DNA from: Mucilaginibacter sp. L196
GTDB lineage: Bacteria > Bacteroidota > Bacteroidia > Sphingobacteriales > Sphingobacteriaceae
Assembly (NCBI RefSeq): GCF_009765905.1
Contig: NZ_LMUO01000019.1
Location: 544,173-608,172 of the forward strand
DNA length: 64,000 nt
Reading direction: 5' to 3'
In this document: piece after piece, positions 32,363 to 42,063 of the stretch
Layout: the number at the start of each line of letters is the position of its first letter
Position numbering within the stretch: position 1 is the first letter of the stretch
Program-made: the position numbers and the translations under genes
Notes under the pieces: model-generated
The model's input: only the letters and a program-made list of their open reading frames with translations
Database searches by the model: none
What the model was told of the DNA's origin: nothing

Positions 32363-33871
32363 TTACTTGCTATCGCCTGTATATTCATAAACCCCACCTT
32401 CCGGAAACTGGTAAAGTAGGTGCAATTTTTCTCGTTTAACAATATCCTGCAAGCCGATTAACTCCGGATTATTTAAATCGTTAAACCATATCAGGTAATA
32501 ATGTTTCACCCCAAAAAACTGGTCTACTGTATTTTTAAAATAGCGATGGGGCAGTAGTTTGGATGTTGCTCCCGTAAAAAAGTAAACAGCCTCATCAGCA
32601 TCCGTATATATTGGTATACCGGCCTTATAAATAGCTTTATGCGATTTTAAAAATGGAATAAATTGCGATTTATTCCAGTCGTCATCAGAGTATCCCGGTA
32701 CCCCATAATCGTTTTCATCATCATAACGCTGGTAGTCAGTCATCGCTATAGAATATTCAGAAAACAGTATCAATGCGACGAAAGGAATAGCGAAAATAAT
32801 CTGTTTCTTAATATTCAACCTTCGTAACATATCCGGCACCCAACTGGTAAGTCCTATCAACAAGCAAATGAACATAGGCGATAACAACCTGCTGTTAAGT
32901 GTTTCAAAACGGGATACACTTGCCAATACTGGTATAAAAATGCCATAAAACGCCGCGAACATGATCACAATGTTTTCGATGGAATTGATCTTCCCTGTAA
33001 AAGCCTTCCAAACTATAAGTGCTACCAAAAATAATAACAGCGTACAAATAATCAATATAGAATAAGGATAAGCCGAATGTGGCAACCCCATCCAATCACA
33101 CATTACATTACCTGAGTAATACAAATTCTTACTTAATGGTGTTACGGCAGGTTCACGTGTACCTGTACTTAAACCTGTAGATAGTCGGTTTAAAATAAGG
33201 TTACCTACTAATAGCGATATAGATATAAACCCAAACACCAAAACATGTCCTATTTTTTTACGGATGACCAATTGGTTGTCCAATAACATCATTAAGCCGC
33301 CTGCACCAATCAACGTAACCCCGGCATAGCGGGTGATGCAACTTATGGCAATCAGCACACTAACCATAATCAAACTTGCCATAGTATGCTTTTGCATATA
33401 ATTATAATATGCCAGCACAAACAGCATGATCTCCAGTATAAACAGTGTTTCAGACCACAAATAGGTATATATCTCCAACAATCCCGGGCTTAGTATAATG
33501 CCAATAAGGATGAGCCATTTATATAGAAGTGAAAATGACTTGAACTTTGAGATGATGTATCCGCTGGTAAATATCACCCCGGCAAATAATAACCCATTGA
33601 TTACAGGCGTGGCAACAATCGTATCAACCCTCGAAATAAACAGAATTATACTTAAAAAGAACGGATAAAACACCGGAAAAAAAACCAGCGGCGAGCCATT
33701 AAACGTAAGCAATGAGCCATGCTCACAAATATTCTTCGCAGTACTGGCGTACATAATAGAGTCCGGCGAGATGCCTACACCGCTATATGTGGTATATATA
33801 TTTATCGCGATAAAGCCAATTACGGCAGCAATAAGTGAATCAAGGTTTTTTAAATACGGGTGTCGCTTCAT
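32363..33871 (-). CDS. Multi-spanning membrane glycosyltransferase (GT39/ArnT-like)
   Basis: A 502-residue membrane protein with about 11 hydrophobic segments and a soluble C-terminus of about 100 residues. The first extracytoplasmic loop has GVGISPDSIMYASTAKNICE, with the acidic catalytic-type Asp of GT-C enzymes. These use polyprenyl-linked sugars on the periplasmic side. The exact substrate cannot be read. It ends just downstream of gmhB (spacing 3 bases), so both form a minus-strand pair. Confidence 0.7.
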   Translation of the reverse strand: MKRHPYLKNLDSLIAAVIGFIAINIYTTYSGVGISPDSIMYASTAKNICEHGSLLTFNGSPLVFFPVFYPFFLSIILFISRVDTIVATPVINGLLFAGVIFTSGYIISKFKSFSLLYKWLILIGIILSPGLLEIYTYLWSETLFILEIMLFVLAYYNYMQKHTMASLIMVSVLIAISCITRYAGVTLIGAGGLMMLLDNQLVIRKKIGHVLVFGFISISLLVGNLILNRLSTGLSTGTREPAVTPLSKNLYYSGNVMCDWMGLPHSAYPYSILIICTLLLFLVALIVWKAFTGKINSIENIVIMFAAFYGIFIPVLASVSRFETLNSRLLSPMFICLLIGLTSWVPDMLRRLNIKKQIIFAIPFVALILFSEYSIAMTDYQRYDDENDYGVPGYSDDDWNKSQFIPFLKSHKAIYKAGIPIYTDADEAVYFFTGATSKLLPHRYFKNTVDQFFGVKHYYLIWFNDLNNPELIGLQDIVKREKLHLLYQFPEGGVYEYTGDSK

Positions 33872-33874
33872 TTA

Positions 33875-34366
33875 TTAAGCAATCAAATCTAAAATAGTAC
33901 TTATAGGTTGGTCACTGTCAATTAAAATTCCTTTTACACCTGCGGCTGTTCCCGCTTCCACATCGCGCTCCCTGTCACCAATAAAATAGGATTGCGCCGG
34001 ATCAATATTGTGCTCCGCTATTCCTCTCAATAACAATCCCGGTTTAGGCTTGCGGCAATCGCAGGGGCCGGTAAAGTCGGGGTGATGCGGGCAATAATAA
34101 ATATCTGTAAACTCAACACCATGTGCCTTGTATTGTTTTTTTAGCTCGTTATGCATTTCGGCCAAACCTTCTTCGGTATACCAGCCTTTAGCTAAACCAC
34201 CTTGATTAGTAGCTACTATAAGCATATAACCTTTATCCTGTAAAGTTTTAAGTGCTTCAAAATTATCAAGTACATGGAAATCTTCCATTCGCTTAATATA
34301 GTCACCCATTTCATGGTTTAACACACCATCACGATCTAAAAAAACTGCTTTATTTTTTTCTGGCAT
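33875..34366 (-). CDS. gmhB: D-glycero-D-manno-heptose-1,7-bisphosphate 7-phosphatase
   Basis: HAD phosphatase of the ADP-heptose pathway for LPS core. I choose the ATG at 34366 (MPEKNKAVFLDRDG), giving 163 residues, because the HAD motif must lie near the start and the longer upstream frame crosses a hairpin. AVFLDRDGVLN carries both catalytic aspartates. YYCPHHPDFTGPCDCRKPKP is the zinc loop of the GmhB group. The C-terminal FIGDRERDVEAGTAAG supplies the magnesium site. Related LPS genes (GT9, DUF4254) occur at 16-18 kb. Confidence 0.92.
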   Translation of the reverse strand: MPEKNKAVFLDRDGVLNHEMGDYIKRMEDFHVLDNFEALKTLQDKGYMLIVATNQGGLAKGWYTEEGLAEMHNELKKQYKAHGVEFTDIYYCPHHPDFTGPCDCRKPKPGLLLRGIAEHNIDPAQSYFIGDRERDVEAGTAAGVKGILIDSDQPISTILDLIA

Positions 34367-34918
34367 CTGCTTTATTGTATTTGCGCAAAAATAGTATTTA
34401 ATAATAAATCTTATTCTTTTAAATGCAGGCCTTGTGCGATACCTTTCCCTAGAATAGGGAAAGGAGGAGGATAGGGTAAGATATACGGCAGGTTTTAAAA
34501 TCAATTTCCCTATTACTAATATCGCAATCTGATGAGCATCTAAACTTCTAATTGTTAACTCATTTATACCAGTAATGTTAAATTAACAATGCTTTTAACT
34601 CCTAAAACCCATTTATTGATTAGATGTTGCAAGCGTATTCCAAAGCAAATAAAATAACGTTATATCTCATTCCAGCGATTTAAAATGGCTCAAATTTGGT
34701 TAGATAAGCACTTATTGAAATTTAATTTTGTTTATTAACGCAATCTTTAATTATGAAAATTTTAATAAGAATGAGTTAAAATTTATGAAATTCTAAATTT
34801 TTGCATTTTATTGGGCTGTTATTTTAATACTATCCCAAAAATTAAGAAAATATCGTAATTTTTTTTTCAGTTTTTGTATCTTCGTGGTTACACCTGAGTT
34901 AATAAGGGCAATTTTACG
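34367..34918. other. gmhB-gltB divergent intergenic region
   Basis: 552 bases, strongly AT-rich, without a gene. It contains the hairpin at 34442-34464. The pattern TATCTTCG about 40 bases before gltB resembles TAnnTTTG with one mismatch but lacks a -33 box. Long AT-rich upstream regions are compatible with nitrogen-dependent control of gltB; no operator was identified. Confidence 0.5.
34442..34464. repeat. Hairpin upstream of gmhB
   Basis: Arms CCTTTCCCTA (34442-34451) and TAGGGAAAGG (34455-34464) are perfect around loop GAA, followed by GGAGGAGGATAGGGT. The layout, a pyrimidine-rich hairpin then a G-rich tail, resembles the dispersed repeats at 8335 and 19777 in outline, though the bases differ. 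Confidence 0.6.
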
Positions 34919-37900
34919 ATGAACCAAGATGACAGCCACCAGGGTCTCTATAGGCCAGAATTTGAACACGACTCCTGCGGGACGGGATTTATAACCAATA
35001 TAAACGGACACAAGTCCAACCAGATTATTGATAACGCTTTAACCATGTTAGAAAACATGGAGCATAGGGGTGCGTGCGGATGTGACCCGGATAGCGGTGA
35101 TGGCGCCGGTATTTTGATTCAACTGCCACATGAGCTTTTGATGGAAGAATGCTCAAACCTGGAAATGAGCTTACCTGAACCCGGCGAGTACGGCGTAGGT
35201 ATGATATTTTTCCCCAAGGATTCTGCATTAAAAAAAGCTTGTCGCACTGTAATTGGCAATGCGATTGAGAAGCTGGGTTTACACAATTTAGGTTATCGTA
35301 AGCTGGTAGTTGATTCATCCGTAATTGGTGAAACAGCGCGCCAGGCTGAACCTGATTGTGAGCAGATTTTCGTATCAAGGCCGCATAATATTACTAATGC
35401 TGATGACTTTGAGCGCAAACTTTATGTGCTTAGAAGATATATCAACAAAACAATTACTGAAACAATACCGGGAGCAGGGGAGCATTTTTACTTTACCTCT
35501 TTCTCTTGTAAAACCATAGTATATAAGGGGCAGGTAACTACTTACCAGCTACGTAAATATTTTGCTGATCTTGCCGATCCGCGTATCGCATCTGGCTTTG
35601 CCATGATTCACTCGCGTTTCTCAACCAATACTTTCCCGTCATGGAAGTTGGCCCAACCTTTCAGGTTAATAGCCCACAATGGCGAGATCAATACCTTAAC
35701 AGGTAACCTTAACTGGTTCTATTCAGGCTTAAAATCTTATGCTTCCAATTACTTCACTGCTGAAGAAATGGATATGTTATTGCCTGTAATTGATAACAAC
35801 CAATCAGATTCAGCTTGTTTGGATAACATTATCGAAATCCTGCTTCACTCTGGCCGCTCATTACCTCACGTAATGATGATGCTGGTTCCTGAAGCATGGG
35901 ATGGTAACGAGCAAATGGATCCAATTAAGAAAGCATTTTACGAATATCATGCTACCTTAATGGAGCCTTGGGATGGCCCAGCCGCAATCACCTTTACTGA
36001 TGGTAAATTAGTAGGTGCTTTGTTGGATAGAAATGGTTTACGCCCTTTACGTTACGTAATCACTAATGATGGTCGTGTAATTGCGGCATCAGAAGCTGGT
36101 GTATTAACAATCGATGAATCAACAGTTATCAAAAAAGGCCGCTTGCAGCCGGGTAAAATGTTATTGATCGATACCGAAAAAGGTAAGATCATTACTGATG
36201 ATGAAATTAAACACCAGATAGCATCACGCCAACCTTATGGCCGCTGGCTGGAAAATTATAAGATCCGTTTAGAGGATCTGGCTGAGCCACGTTTAGCTTT
36301 CGCCAGTCTTTCTTCAAATTCAGTTTTCCGTTACCAGCAGGTATTCGGTTACAGCCGCGAGGATATTGATACCATAATCAAACCAATGGCGCTTGATGGT
36401 AAAGAACCAATTGGCTCAATGGGTACCGATGTGCCTTTGGCGATTCTGTCCGACAGGCCTCAACATTTATCAAGCTACTTTAAACAATACTTTGCACAGG
36501 TTACTAACCCGCCTATCGACCCGATTCGTGAGCGTTTGGTAATGAGTTTGGCTACTTTTATAGGTAACAACGGCAATTTATTGGATGAAGATAAAATGCA
36601 TTGTCATTGCGTAACGCTCAAACATCCGATATTAAAAAATAACCAGCTGGAGAAATTGCGTAGTATTGATACTGGCATGTTCCATGCTAAAACATTGCAA
36701 ACTTATTTTAAAGCTGATGGCTTGCCGGGATCTCTGCAAAGAGGTATCGAGCGCCTTTGCCGTTATGCCGAAGATGCGGTTGATGATGGATTTGAAGTAT
36801 TGATCCTGTCAGATCGTGCTATCGATTCTGAGCATGCGCCTATACCTTCATTATTGGCTGTATCTGCCGTGCATCACCACCTGATCAAAAAGGGGCGTCG
36901 TGGTTCAGTAGGCTTGGTTGTTGAAGCAGGGGACGTTTGGGAAGTTCACCACTTTGCTTGTTTATTGGCATTTGGCGCTACCGCGATCAATCCATATCTG
37001 GCTATGTCGACCATCGAAACCATCAAACGTAATGGTAGTTTGGAAACCAGCCTTGATGAAAAATATTTAATAAAGAACTATGTAAAATCTGTTAATGATG
37101 GCTTGTTGAAGATATTCTCAAAAATGGGCATATCAACATTGCAGTCTTATCATGGATCACAGATTTTCGAAATATTAGGCCTAAATAAAGCTGTAGTTGA
37201 CAAGTATTTCTGTGGTGCGGTAACCCGTATCGAAGGTTTAGGCCTTGACGAAATTGCCCGCGAATCACTTTGTAAACACAAAATTGGTTTTGGAAGCTCT
37301 AAAAATGCAGATAACCAATTGCTAACCGAAGGTGGTATCTACCAATGGAAACGCCGTGGCGAAGCTCACTTATTTAACCCGACTACCGTTCACTTATTGC
37401 AGCATGCTACACGCAGCAATGATTATAACGTTTATAAAACCTACGCTAAAGTAATTAACGAGCAAGGCGAGAAGCATTTCACCATCCGTGGTTTGCTTGA
37501 TTTTACCCATCACCGCGAATCTATCAGCATAGATGAAGTTGAACCGGCTGAAAACATCATGAAACGTTTTGCAACAGGCGCCATGTCATTCGGTTCTATC
37601 TCGCATGAGGCACACAGCACCATGGCTATCGCGATGAACCGCATCGGTGGCAAAAGCAATACCGGCGAAGGTGGTGAGGATGAAATGCGCTACCAGATAA
37701 TGGAGAATGGCGACTCAATGCGCTCTGCTATTAAACAAGTAGCATCTGCACGTTTTGGGGTTACCTCAAATTATTTGACCAATGCTGATGAGCTTCAAAT
37801 TAAAATGGCTCAGGGTGCAAAACCGGGCGAAGGTGGTCAGTTACCTGGTCATAAGGTAGATGACTGGATCGCGAGAACACGTCACTCAACACCGGGTGTT

Positions 37901-39442
37901 GGCTTAATATCGCCGCCACCACACCACGATATTTATTCTATCGAAGATTTGGCGCAGCTAATATTCGACCTTAAAAATGCTAACCGTGCCGCACGTATCA
38001 ATGTTAAATTGGTATCAAAAGCAGGTGTAGGTACTATAGCTGCAGGTGTTGCTAAAGCACATGCCGATGTGATCCTGATAGCAGGTTATGATGGCGGTAC
38101 AGGTGCATCACCGATAAGCTCTGTTAAACACGCGGGCTTACCTTGGGAGCTTGGTTTGTCAGAAGCACACCAAACACTGGTTCGCAACAAACTGCGCAGC
38201 AGGGTAGTGCTACAAACTGATGGTCAGCTTAAAACCGGTCGCGATTTAGCTATCGCAGCATTATTAGGTGCCGAAGAATGGGGCGTTGCCACAGCAGCTT
38301 TAGTTGCCGGCGGATGTATCATGATGCGTAAATGCCATTTAAATACCTGCCCGGTAGGTGTTGCTACGCAAGATCCTGAATTAAGGAAATTGTTCAGTGG
38401 TAAACCGGAGCACGTGGTAAACCTGTTCAGGTTTATGGCTGAAGAATTACGCGAAATCATGGCGGAATTAGGTTTCCGTACCATTAACGAAATGGTTGGT
38501 CGTGTACAGTTCCTGAAAGTAAAAGATAATTTGACTAACTGGAAAGCTAAGAAAGTTGATCTTTCGGGCTTATTGCACCCGGTAACCAATGCCAAAGGCT
38601 TAACGCTTTATAACAGCGAAAAACAAGACCACGGCATGGATGAAATACTGGATTGGAAATTACTGGAAGCTTCTAAAGCTGCGCTTGAGGACAAAACGCC
38701 GGTATTTGCAAGCTACGACGTTAAAAATACCGATCGTACAATAGGTACTTTGTTATCAAACGAAATATCAAAAATATATGGTTCAGCAGCATTGCCTGAT
38801 AACACCATCAACATTAAATTCAAAGGCTCTGCCGGACAAAGTTTCGGTGCTTTCACCACAAAAGGGATTTCTTTTGAACTGGAAGGCGAAGCGAATGATT
38901 ATGTAGGTAAAGGCTTATCCGGTGCTCAATTGGCCATCTACCCGGCTGAGAACGCAACTTTTGCTGCCGCTGATAACATCATCGTAGGTAACGTTGCCCT
39001 TTATGGAGCTACTTCGGGCGAGGTATTTATCCACGGTATGGCGGGCGAGCGTTTCGCGGTTCGTAACTCTGGTGCTACAACAGTTGTTGAAGGTATTGGC
39101 GATCACGGTTGCGAATACATGACCGGTGGTCGTGCGTTGATCTTGGGCCAAACAGGCAGAAACTTCGCGGCAGGTATGAGTGGCGGTATTGCCTGGGTTT
39201 ATAACCCGAACGGTACGTTTGCTGAAAACTGCAATACCGAAATGGTTGACCTTGATCCACTATCAATAAAAGACGAAGAGGAGATCCTTACTTTGTTACG
39301 CAAACACATTCAGTTAACAGACAGTAAAGTAGCTCAGGAGCTATTAAACGGCTGGAAAGAAGCATCAGGCAAGTTTGTTAAGGTTTATCCAAAAGAGTAT
39401 AAAAAAGTTTTAGAAAAATTAGAATATCAGGCTGTAAGCTAA
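34919..39442 (+). CDS. gltB: Glutamate synthase large subunit
   Basis: 1507 residues; makes glutamate from glutamine and 2-oxoglutarate. An N-terminal propeptide of 19 residues should be cleaved to expose Cys20 (HDSCGTGF), the class II amidotransferase nucleophile. IHSRFSTNTFPSWKLAQPFR continuing LIAHNGEINT completes the glutaminase domain. The central domain leads to the FMN-binding synthase domain (AGYDGGTGASPISSVKHAG). The 3Fe-4S ligands are the three Cys in CIMMRKCHLNTC, and the C-terminal GXGXG beta-helix follows. gltD follows 4 bases later, giving a standard gltBD operon. Confidence 0.98.
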   Translation: MNQDDSHQGLYRPEFEHDSCGTGFITNINGHKSNQIIDNALTMLENMEHRGACGCDPDSGDGAGILIQLPHELLMEECSNLEMSLPEPGEYGVGMIFFPKDSALKKACRTVIGNAIEKLGLHNLGYRKLVVDSSVIGETARQAEPDCEQIFVSRPHNITNADDFERKLYVLRRYINKTITETIPGAGEHFYFTSFSCKTIVYKGQVTTYQLRKYFADLADPRIASGFAMIHSRFSTNTFPSWKLAQPFRLIAHNGEINTLTGNLNWFYSGLKSYASNYFTAEEMDMLLPVIDNNQSDSACLDNIIEILLHSGRSLPHVMMMLVPEAWDGNEQMDPIKKAFYEYHATLMEPWDGPAAITFTDGKLVGALLDRNGLRPLRYVITNDGRVIAASEAGVLTIDESTVIKKGRLQPGKMLLIDTEKGKIITDDEIKHQIASRQPYGRWLENYKIRLEDLAEPRLAFASLSSNSVFRYQQVFGYSREDIDTIIKPMALDGKEPIGSMGTDVPLAILSDRPQHLSSYFKQYFAQVTNPPIDPIRERLVMSLATFIGNNGNLLDEDKMHCHCVTLKHPILKNNQLEKLRSIDTGMFHAKTLQTYFKADGLPGSLQRGIERLCRYAEDAVDDGFEVLILSDRAIDSEHAPIPSLLAVSAVHHHLIKKGRRGSVGLVVEAGDVWEVHHFACLLAFGATAINPYLAMSTIETIKRNGSLETSLDEKYLIKNYVKSVNDGLLKIFSKMGISTLQSYHGSQIFEILGLNKAVVDKYFCGAVTRIEGLGLDEIARESLCKHKIGFGSSKNADNQLLTEGGIYQWKRRGEAHLFNPTTVHLLQHATRSNDYNVYKTYAKVINEQGEKHFTIRGLLDFTHHRESISIDEVEPAENIMKRFATGAMSFGSISHEAHSTMAIAMNRIGGKSNTGEGGEDEMRYQIMENGDSMRSAIKQVASARFGVTSNYLTNADELQIKMAQGAKPGEGGQLPGHKVDDWIARTRHSTPGVGLISPPPHHDIYSIEDLAQLIFDLKNANRAARINVKLVSKAGVGTIAAGVAKAHADVILIAGYDGGTGASPISSVKHAGLPWELGLSEAHQTLVRNKLRSRVVLQTDGQLKTGRDLAIAALLGAEEWGVATAALVAGGCIMMRKCHLNTCPVGVATQDPELRKLFSGKPEHVVNLFRFMAEELREIMAELGFRTINEMVGRVQFLKVKDNLTNWKAKKVDLSGLLHPVTNAKGLTLYNSEKQDHGMDEILDWKLLEASKAALEDKTPVFASYDVKNTDRTIGTLLSNEISKIYGSAALPDNTINIKFKGSAGQSFGAFTTKGISFELEGEANDYVGKGLSGAQLAIYPAENATFAAADNIIVGNVALYGATSGEVFIHGMAGERFAVRNSGATTVVEGIGDHGCEYMTGGRALILGQTGRNFAAGMSGGIAWVYNPNGTFAENCNTEMVDLDPLSIKDEEEILTLLRKHIQLTDSKVAQELLNGWKEASGKFVKVYPKEYKKVLEKLEYQAVS

Positions 39443-39446
39443 TCAT

Positions 39447-40925
39447 ATGGGAAAAGTAACAGGATTTCAGGAGTTTGACAGGGAACTTCCTCAAAAAGCA
39501 CCGGTAGCTGAACGTATAAAAAATTATAATGAGTTTGTTGGCTTATATCCGGATGAAAAGCTGAATCAGCAATCGGCACGCTGCATGAATTGTGGCATAC
39601 CGTTTTGTCATTCAGGTTGCCCGCTGGGTAACATCATACCTGAGTTTAACGATGCTGTGTATCGTAAAAACTGGGAAGAAGCATACCAGATATTATCGTC
39701 AACCAATAACTTCCCGGAGTTTACAGGCAGAATTTGCCCTGCACCATGCGAATCAGCATGCGTGTTAGGTATCAATAAACCTGCGGTAGCTATTGAAGAG
39801 ATTGAAAAACATATCATCGAGATAGCTTATGCCAAAAATTTGGTTAAGCCGGTAGCGCCGTTAGTAAAAACAGGTAAAAAAGTTGCCGTGATTGGCTCTG
39901 GTCCTGCGGGATTAGCTGCTGCCGCGCAATTAAGCAAAGCTGGTCACTCGGTTACTGTTTTTGAGCGTGATGACAAAGCGGGTGGTTTGCTGCGCTATGG
40001 TATCCCTGATTTTAAATTAGAAAAATGGGTTATTGATCGCCGTATCAAGATCATGGAAGAAGACGGCGTAGAATTTAAATACAATGTTGAAGTTGGTAAA
40101 AACCTTGCTGCCGACGAAGTGGTACGTAACCACGATGCGGTAGTTTTAAGCGGTGGTTCAACTATCCCTCGCGATTTGCCTATCCCGGGCAGGGAGCTTA
40201 AAGGCATCCACTTTGCGATGGACTTTTTAAAGCAACAAAACAAACGTGTAAGCGATACTAAATTTGAGGCCGAAGATATTTTCGCGACTGGTAAAGATGT
40301 TGTAGTTATAGGTGGGGGTGATACCGGTTCAGATTGTGTGGGTACATCAAATCGTCAGGGTGCGGCATCAGTTAAGCAGTTTGAGGTGATGTTTCGCCCG
40401 CCTGAGGCTCGTACCGCGCATATGCCTTGGCCAACTTACCCAATGGTATTAAAGGTGACCAGTTCGCACGAGGAAGGTGCTGATCGTTTTTGGGGAATTA
40501 ACACCAAGGAATTTTTGGGTGACGAAAATGGCGAACTAAGGGCCATTAAAGTAACCGATGTAAGCTGGGAAGTTGACGTTTTAGGTCGCCCGATTAAATT
40601 TACTGAGGTTGAAGGCTCTGAGCGTGAGATCGCTTGTCAGCGTGTATTCCTTGCCATGGGTTTCGTTAACCCACAGCACGAAGGCATGCTTAAAAAGTTA
40701 GGTGTTGAACTGGATGTACGCAAAAACGTAAATGCCAACGATAAAACCTACCGCACCAACGTAAGCAAAGTGTTTGCTGCAGGCGATATGCGCCGCGGAC
40801 AATCACTGGTAGTTTGGGCAATATCCGAAGGCCGTGAAGCAGCCCGCAAGGTAGACGAGTTCCTGATGGGGCACTCTACCCTGGAAAGCAAAGACGCGGT
40901 TAACGAATTTGACCAGGTATTTTAA
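39447..40925 (+). CDS. gltD: Glutamate synthase small subunit
   Basis: A 492-residue FAD/NADPH subunit that passes electrons through iron-sulfur clusters to GltB. N-terminal cysteines in RCMNCGIPFCHSGCPLGN and GRICPAPCESACVLGI coordinate two 4Fe-4S clusters. The FAD-binding VAVIGSGPAGLAAAAQLSKA at about 146-165, the NADPH-binding VVVIGGGDTGSDCVGT at about 285-300 and the AAGDMRRGQSLVVWAI C-terminal FAD site are canonical. It ends in a rho-independent terminator. Confidence 0.97.
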   Translation: MGKVTGFQEFDRELPQKAPVAERIKNYNEFVGLYPDEKLNQQSARCMNCGIPFCHSGCPLGNIIPEFNDAVYRKNWEEAYQILSSTNNFPEFTGRICPAPCESACVLGINKPAVAIEEIEKHIIEIAYAKNLVKPVAPLVKTGKKVAVIGSGPAGLAAAAQLSKAGHSVTVFERDDKAGGLLRYGIPDFKLEKWVIDRRIKIMEEDGVEFKYNVEVGKNLAADEVVRNHDAVVLSGGSTIPRDLPIPGRELKGIHFAMDFLKQQNKRVSDTKFEAEDIFATGKDVVVIGGGDTGSDCVGTSNRQGAASVKQFEVMFRPPEARTAHMPWPTYPMVLKVTSSHEEGADRFWGINTKEFLGDENGELRAIKVTDVSWEVDVLGRPIKFTEVEGSEREIACQRVFLAMGFVNPQHEGMLKKLGVELDVRKNVNANDKTYRTNVSKVFAAGDMRRGQSLVVWAISEGREAARKVDEFLMGHSTLESKDAVNEFDQVF

Positions 40926-40959
40926 TAAGAACCTTTACCAACCAATTATAAACCAACCT

Positions 40960-40993
40960 AGCCGGGTCGCATACGCAGCCCGGCTTTTTTTTT
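40960..40993 (+). terminator. Intrinsic terminator of gltBD
   Basis: Stem AGCCGGG (40960-40966) and CCCGGCT (40979-40985) with a 12-base loop, then eight or nine T residues. It lies about 35 bases after the gltD stop. Confidence 0.92.
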
Positions 40994-41026
40994 AATTATT
41001 TTTTTCCCAAATAATCTCCTAACCTA

Positions 41027-41180
41027 ACTGGCTTCAGTTTGCAACTGAAGCCCATAGATAAAGTCAGTCTGTGACTGATAATACCCACAGGCACAAGTAT
41101 TGTTTGGAAAAGAAATGCGAGATCAAGAAAGTTATAAACTTTCTTGATCTGTTAGGCTTCAGTCGCAGACTGAAGCCAGT
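41027..41180. repeat. BIME-like element with four hairpins
   Basis: Its ends ACTGGCTTCAGT and ACTGAAGCCAGT are inverted copies. Inside are four perfect hairpins: GGCTTCAGTT/AACTGAAGCC at 41030-41052; TCAGTC/GACTGA at 41064-41078; a 13-bp arm pair starting GATCAAGAAAGTT at 41121-41149; and GGCTTCAGTC/GACTGAAGCC at 41155-41177. Hairpins 1 and 4 are near-identical REP units in mirror arrangement. No gene is inside; the 86-codon minus-strand frame crossing it is not plausible. Confidence 0.82.
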
Positions 41181-41208
41181 AGTGAAGTGGGAAGCTAGTA
41201 GTGTGGTA

Positions 41209-41637
41209 TTATACTTTTTCCAGATAGTTAGCCAGTGACGTACCCGTAATATGAGTCCAACCTTTTGTAAAGCTCTCTCTTGAAAAATCTTTGATGTCTT
41301 GTGGAAAGGTTTCCAAACCGGCATGAGTTAACTTTAAACGAGTTTTATCTCCCTCATCAAATAACTCCCATGTTACGAATGATCCACCCGTATAACCTTG
41401 GTAATTCCAGCTATGGGAAAGCTTTTTGCCGGGGATAACCTCCGTCACCTCGCAAAGGTGGACGTAGGTTTTTTCCTTCGATCCTCCATTAAAAGTAAAG
41501 GTAAAACCAACTTCAGGTTTAAAATCCTCCAATTGAAAATACCACTCTTTCATTTTGTTGTTGTCGGTAATAGCTTCCCATACTTTGGTGATGGGAGCGT
41601 TGTACACTCTTTCTATTACAAATGGTTCTGCTTTCAT
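41209..41637 (-). CDS. SRPBCC/AHSA1-domain protein
   Basis: A 142-residue small START-like domain protein. PFVIERVYNAPITKVWEAIT opens the family. TFTFNGGSKEKTYVHLCEVTEVIPG, WELFDEGDKTRLKLTHAG and the final SFTKGWTHITGTSLANYLEK are typical of the AHSA1/CalC-like group binding hydrophobic ligands. The function in this organism is unknown. It follows the ArsR-type gene by 13 bases and is surely in the same operon, a common pairing in Bacteroidota. Confidence 0.87.
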   Translation of the reverse strand: MKAEPFVIERVYNAPITKVWEAITDNNKMKEWYFQLEDFKPEVGFTFTFNGGSKEKTYVHLCEVTEVIPGKKLSHSWNYQGYTGGSFVTWELFDEGDKTRLKLTHAGLETFPQDIKDFSRESFTKGWTHITGTSLANYLEKV

Positions 41638-41650
41638 TTTATTTGTGATT

Positions 41651-41977
41651 TTAAGATGATTTATTGTCTGATATGTCCTTATCTAGGAATTTACCCAAAG
41701 CATCCAATTTTTCCGTCCAGAATACCCGGTACTGTTCTATCCAATCTGATACTTCTTTAAACTGTTTAAAGTTGGCCTCGCAATAATGCTCACGACCCTG
41801 CTGGGTAATGGTAACTAAACCGCATTCCGTTAAAATTTTGATATGCTTGGATATGGCAGGCCTGCTCACCGGGAAATTATCGGCGATAGCATTAAGATTT
41901 AATGATTGATGAGCAATCAAGTTTATAATCTCACGTCGGGTCGGGTCGGCAATAGCCTGGAAAACATCTCTGCGCAT
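41651..41977 (-). CDS. ArsR-family winged-helix repressor
   Basis: A 108-residue winged-helix protein. FQAIADPTRREIINLIAHQS at 5-24 and the recognition helix region PVSRPAISKHIKILTECGLV (about 36-55) are characteristic. The wing ITQQGREHYCEA follows, then the dimer helix. It has no metal-binding CxCxxC, so it fits the SdpR/AHSA1-associated subclass. Two GTAAC-N6-TTAC-like dyads precede the start codon, indicating autoregulation of the pair with the SRPBCC gene. Confidence 0.9.
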   Translation of the reverse strand: MRRDVFQAIADPTRREIINLIAHQSLNLNAIADNFPVSRPAISKHIKILTECGLVTITQQGREHYCEANFKQFKEVSDWIEQYRVFWTEKLDALGKFLDKDISDNKSS

Positions 41978-41986
41978 AATATATGA

Positions 41987-42028
41987 GTAACCGTTCGATT
42001 ACAAATATATAAGTAACCATTTGGTTAC
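41987..42028 (-). promoter_or_regulatory. Candidate ArsR operators
   Basis: Two dyads upstream of the ArsR start. The first, GTAACCGTTCGATTAC at 41987-42002, is imperfect. The second, GTAACCATTTGGTTAC at 42013-42028, has perfect 7-bp arms. Their centres are 26 bases apart. The repeat close to the ATG fits repression of the regulator/SRPBCC operon. Confidence 0.55.
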
Positions 42029-42063
42029 GCAAATGATTTGGTATTATTTTTTTGAATAGAAGT

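Noticed and set aside
41064..41324. 86-codon minus-strand ORF
   Set aside because: It runs through the BIME hairpins and the end of the SRPBCC gene in another frame, so it is a shadow.
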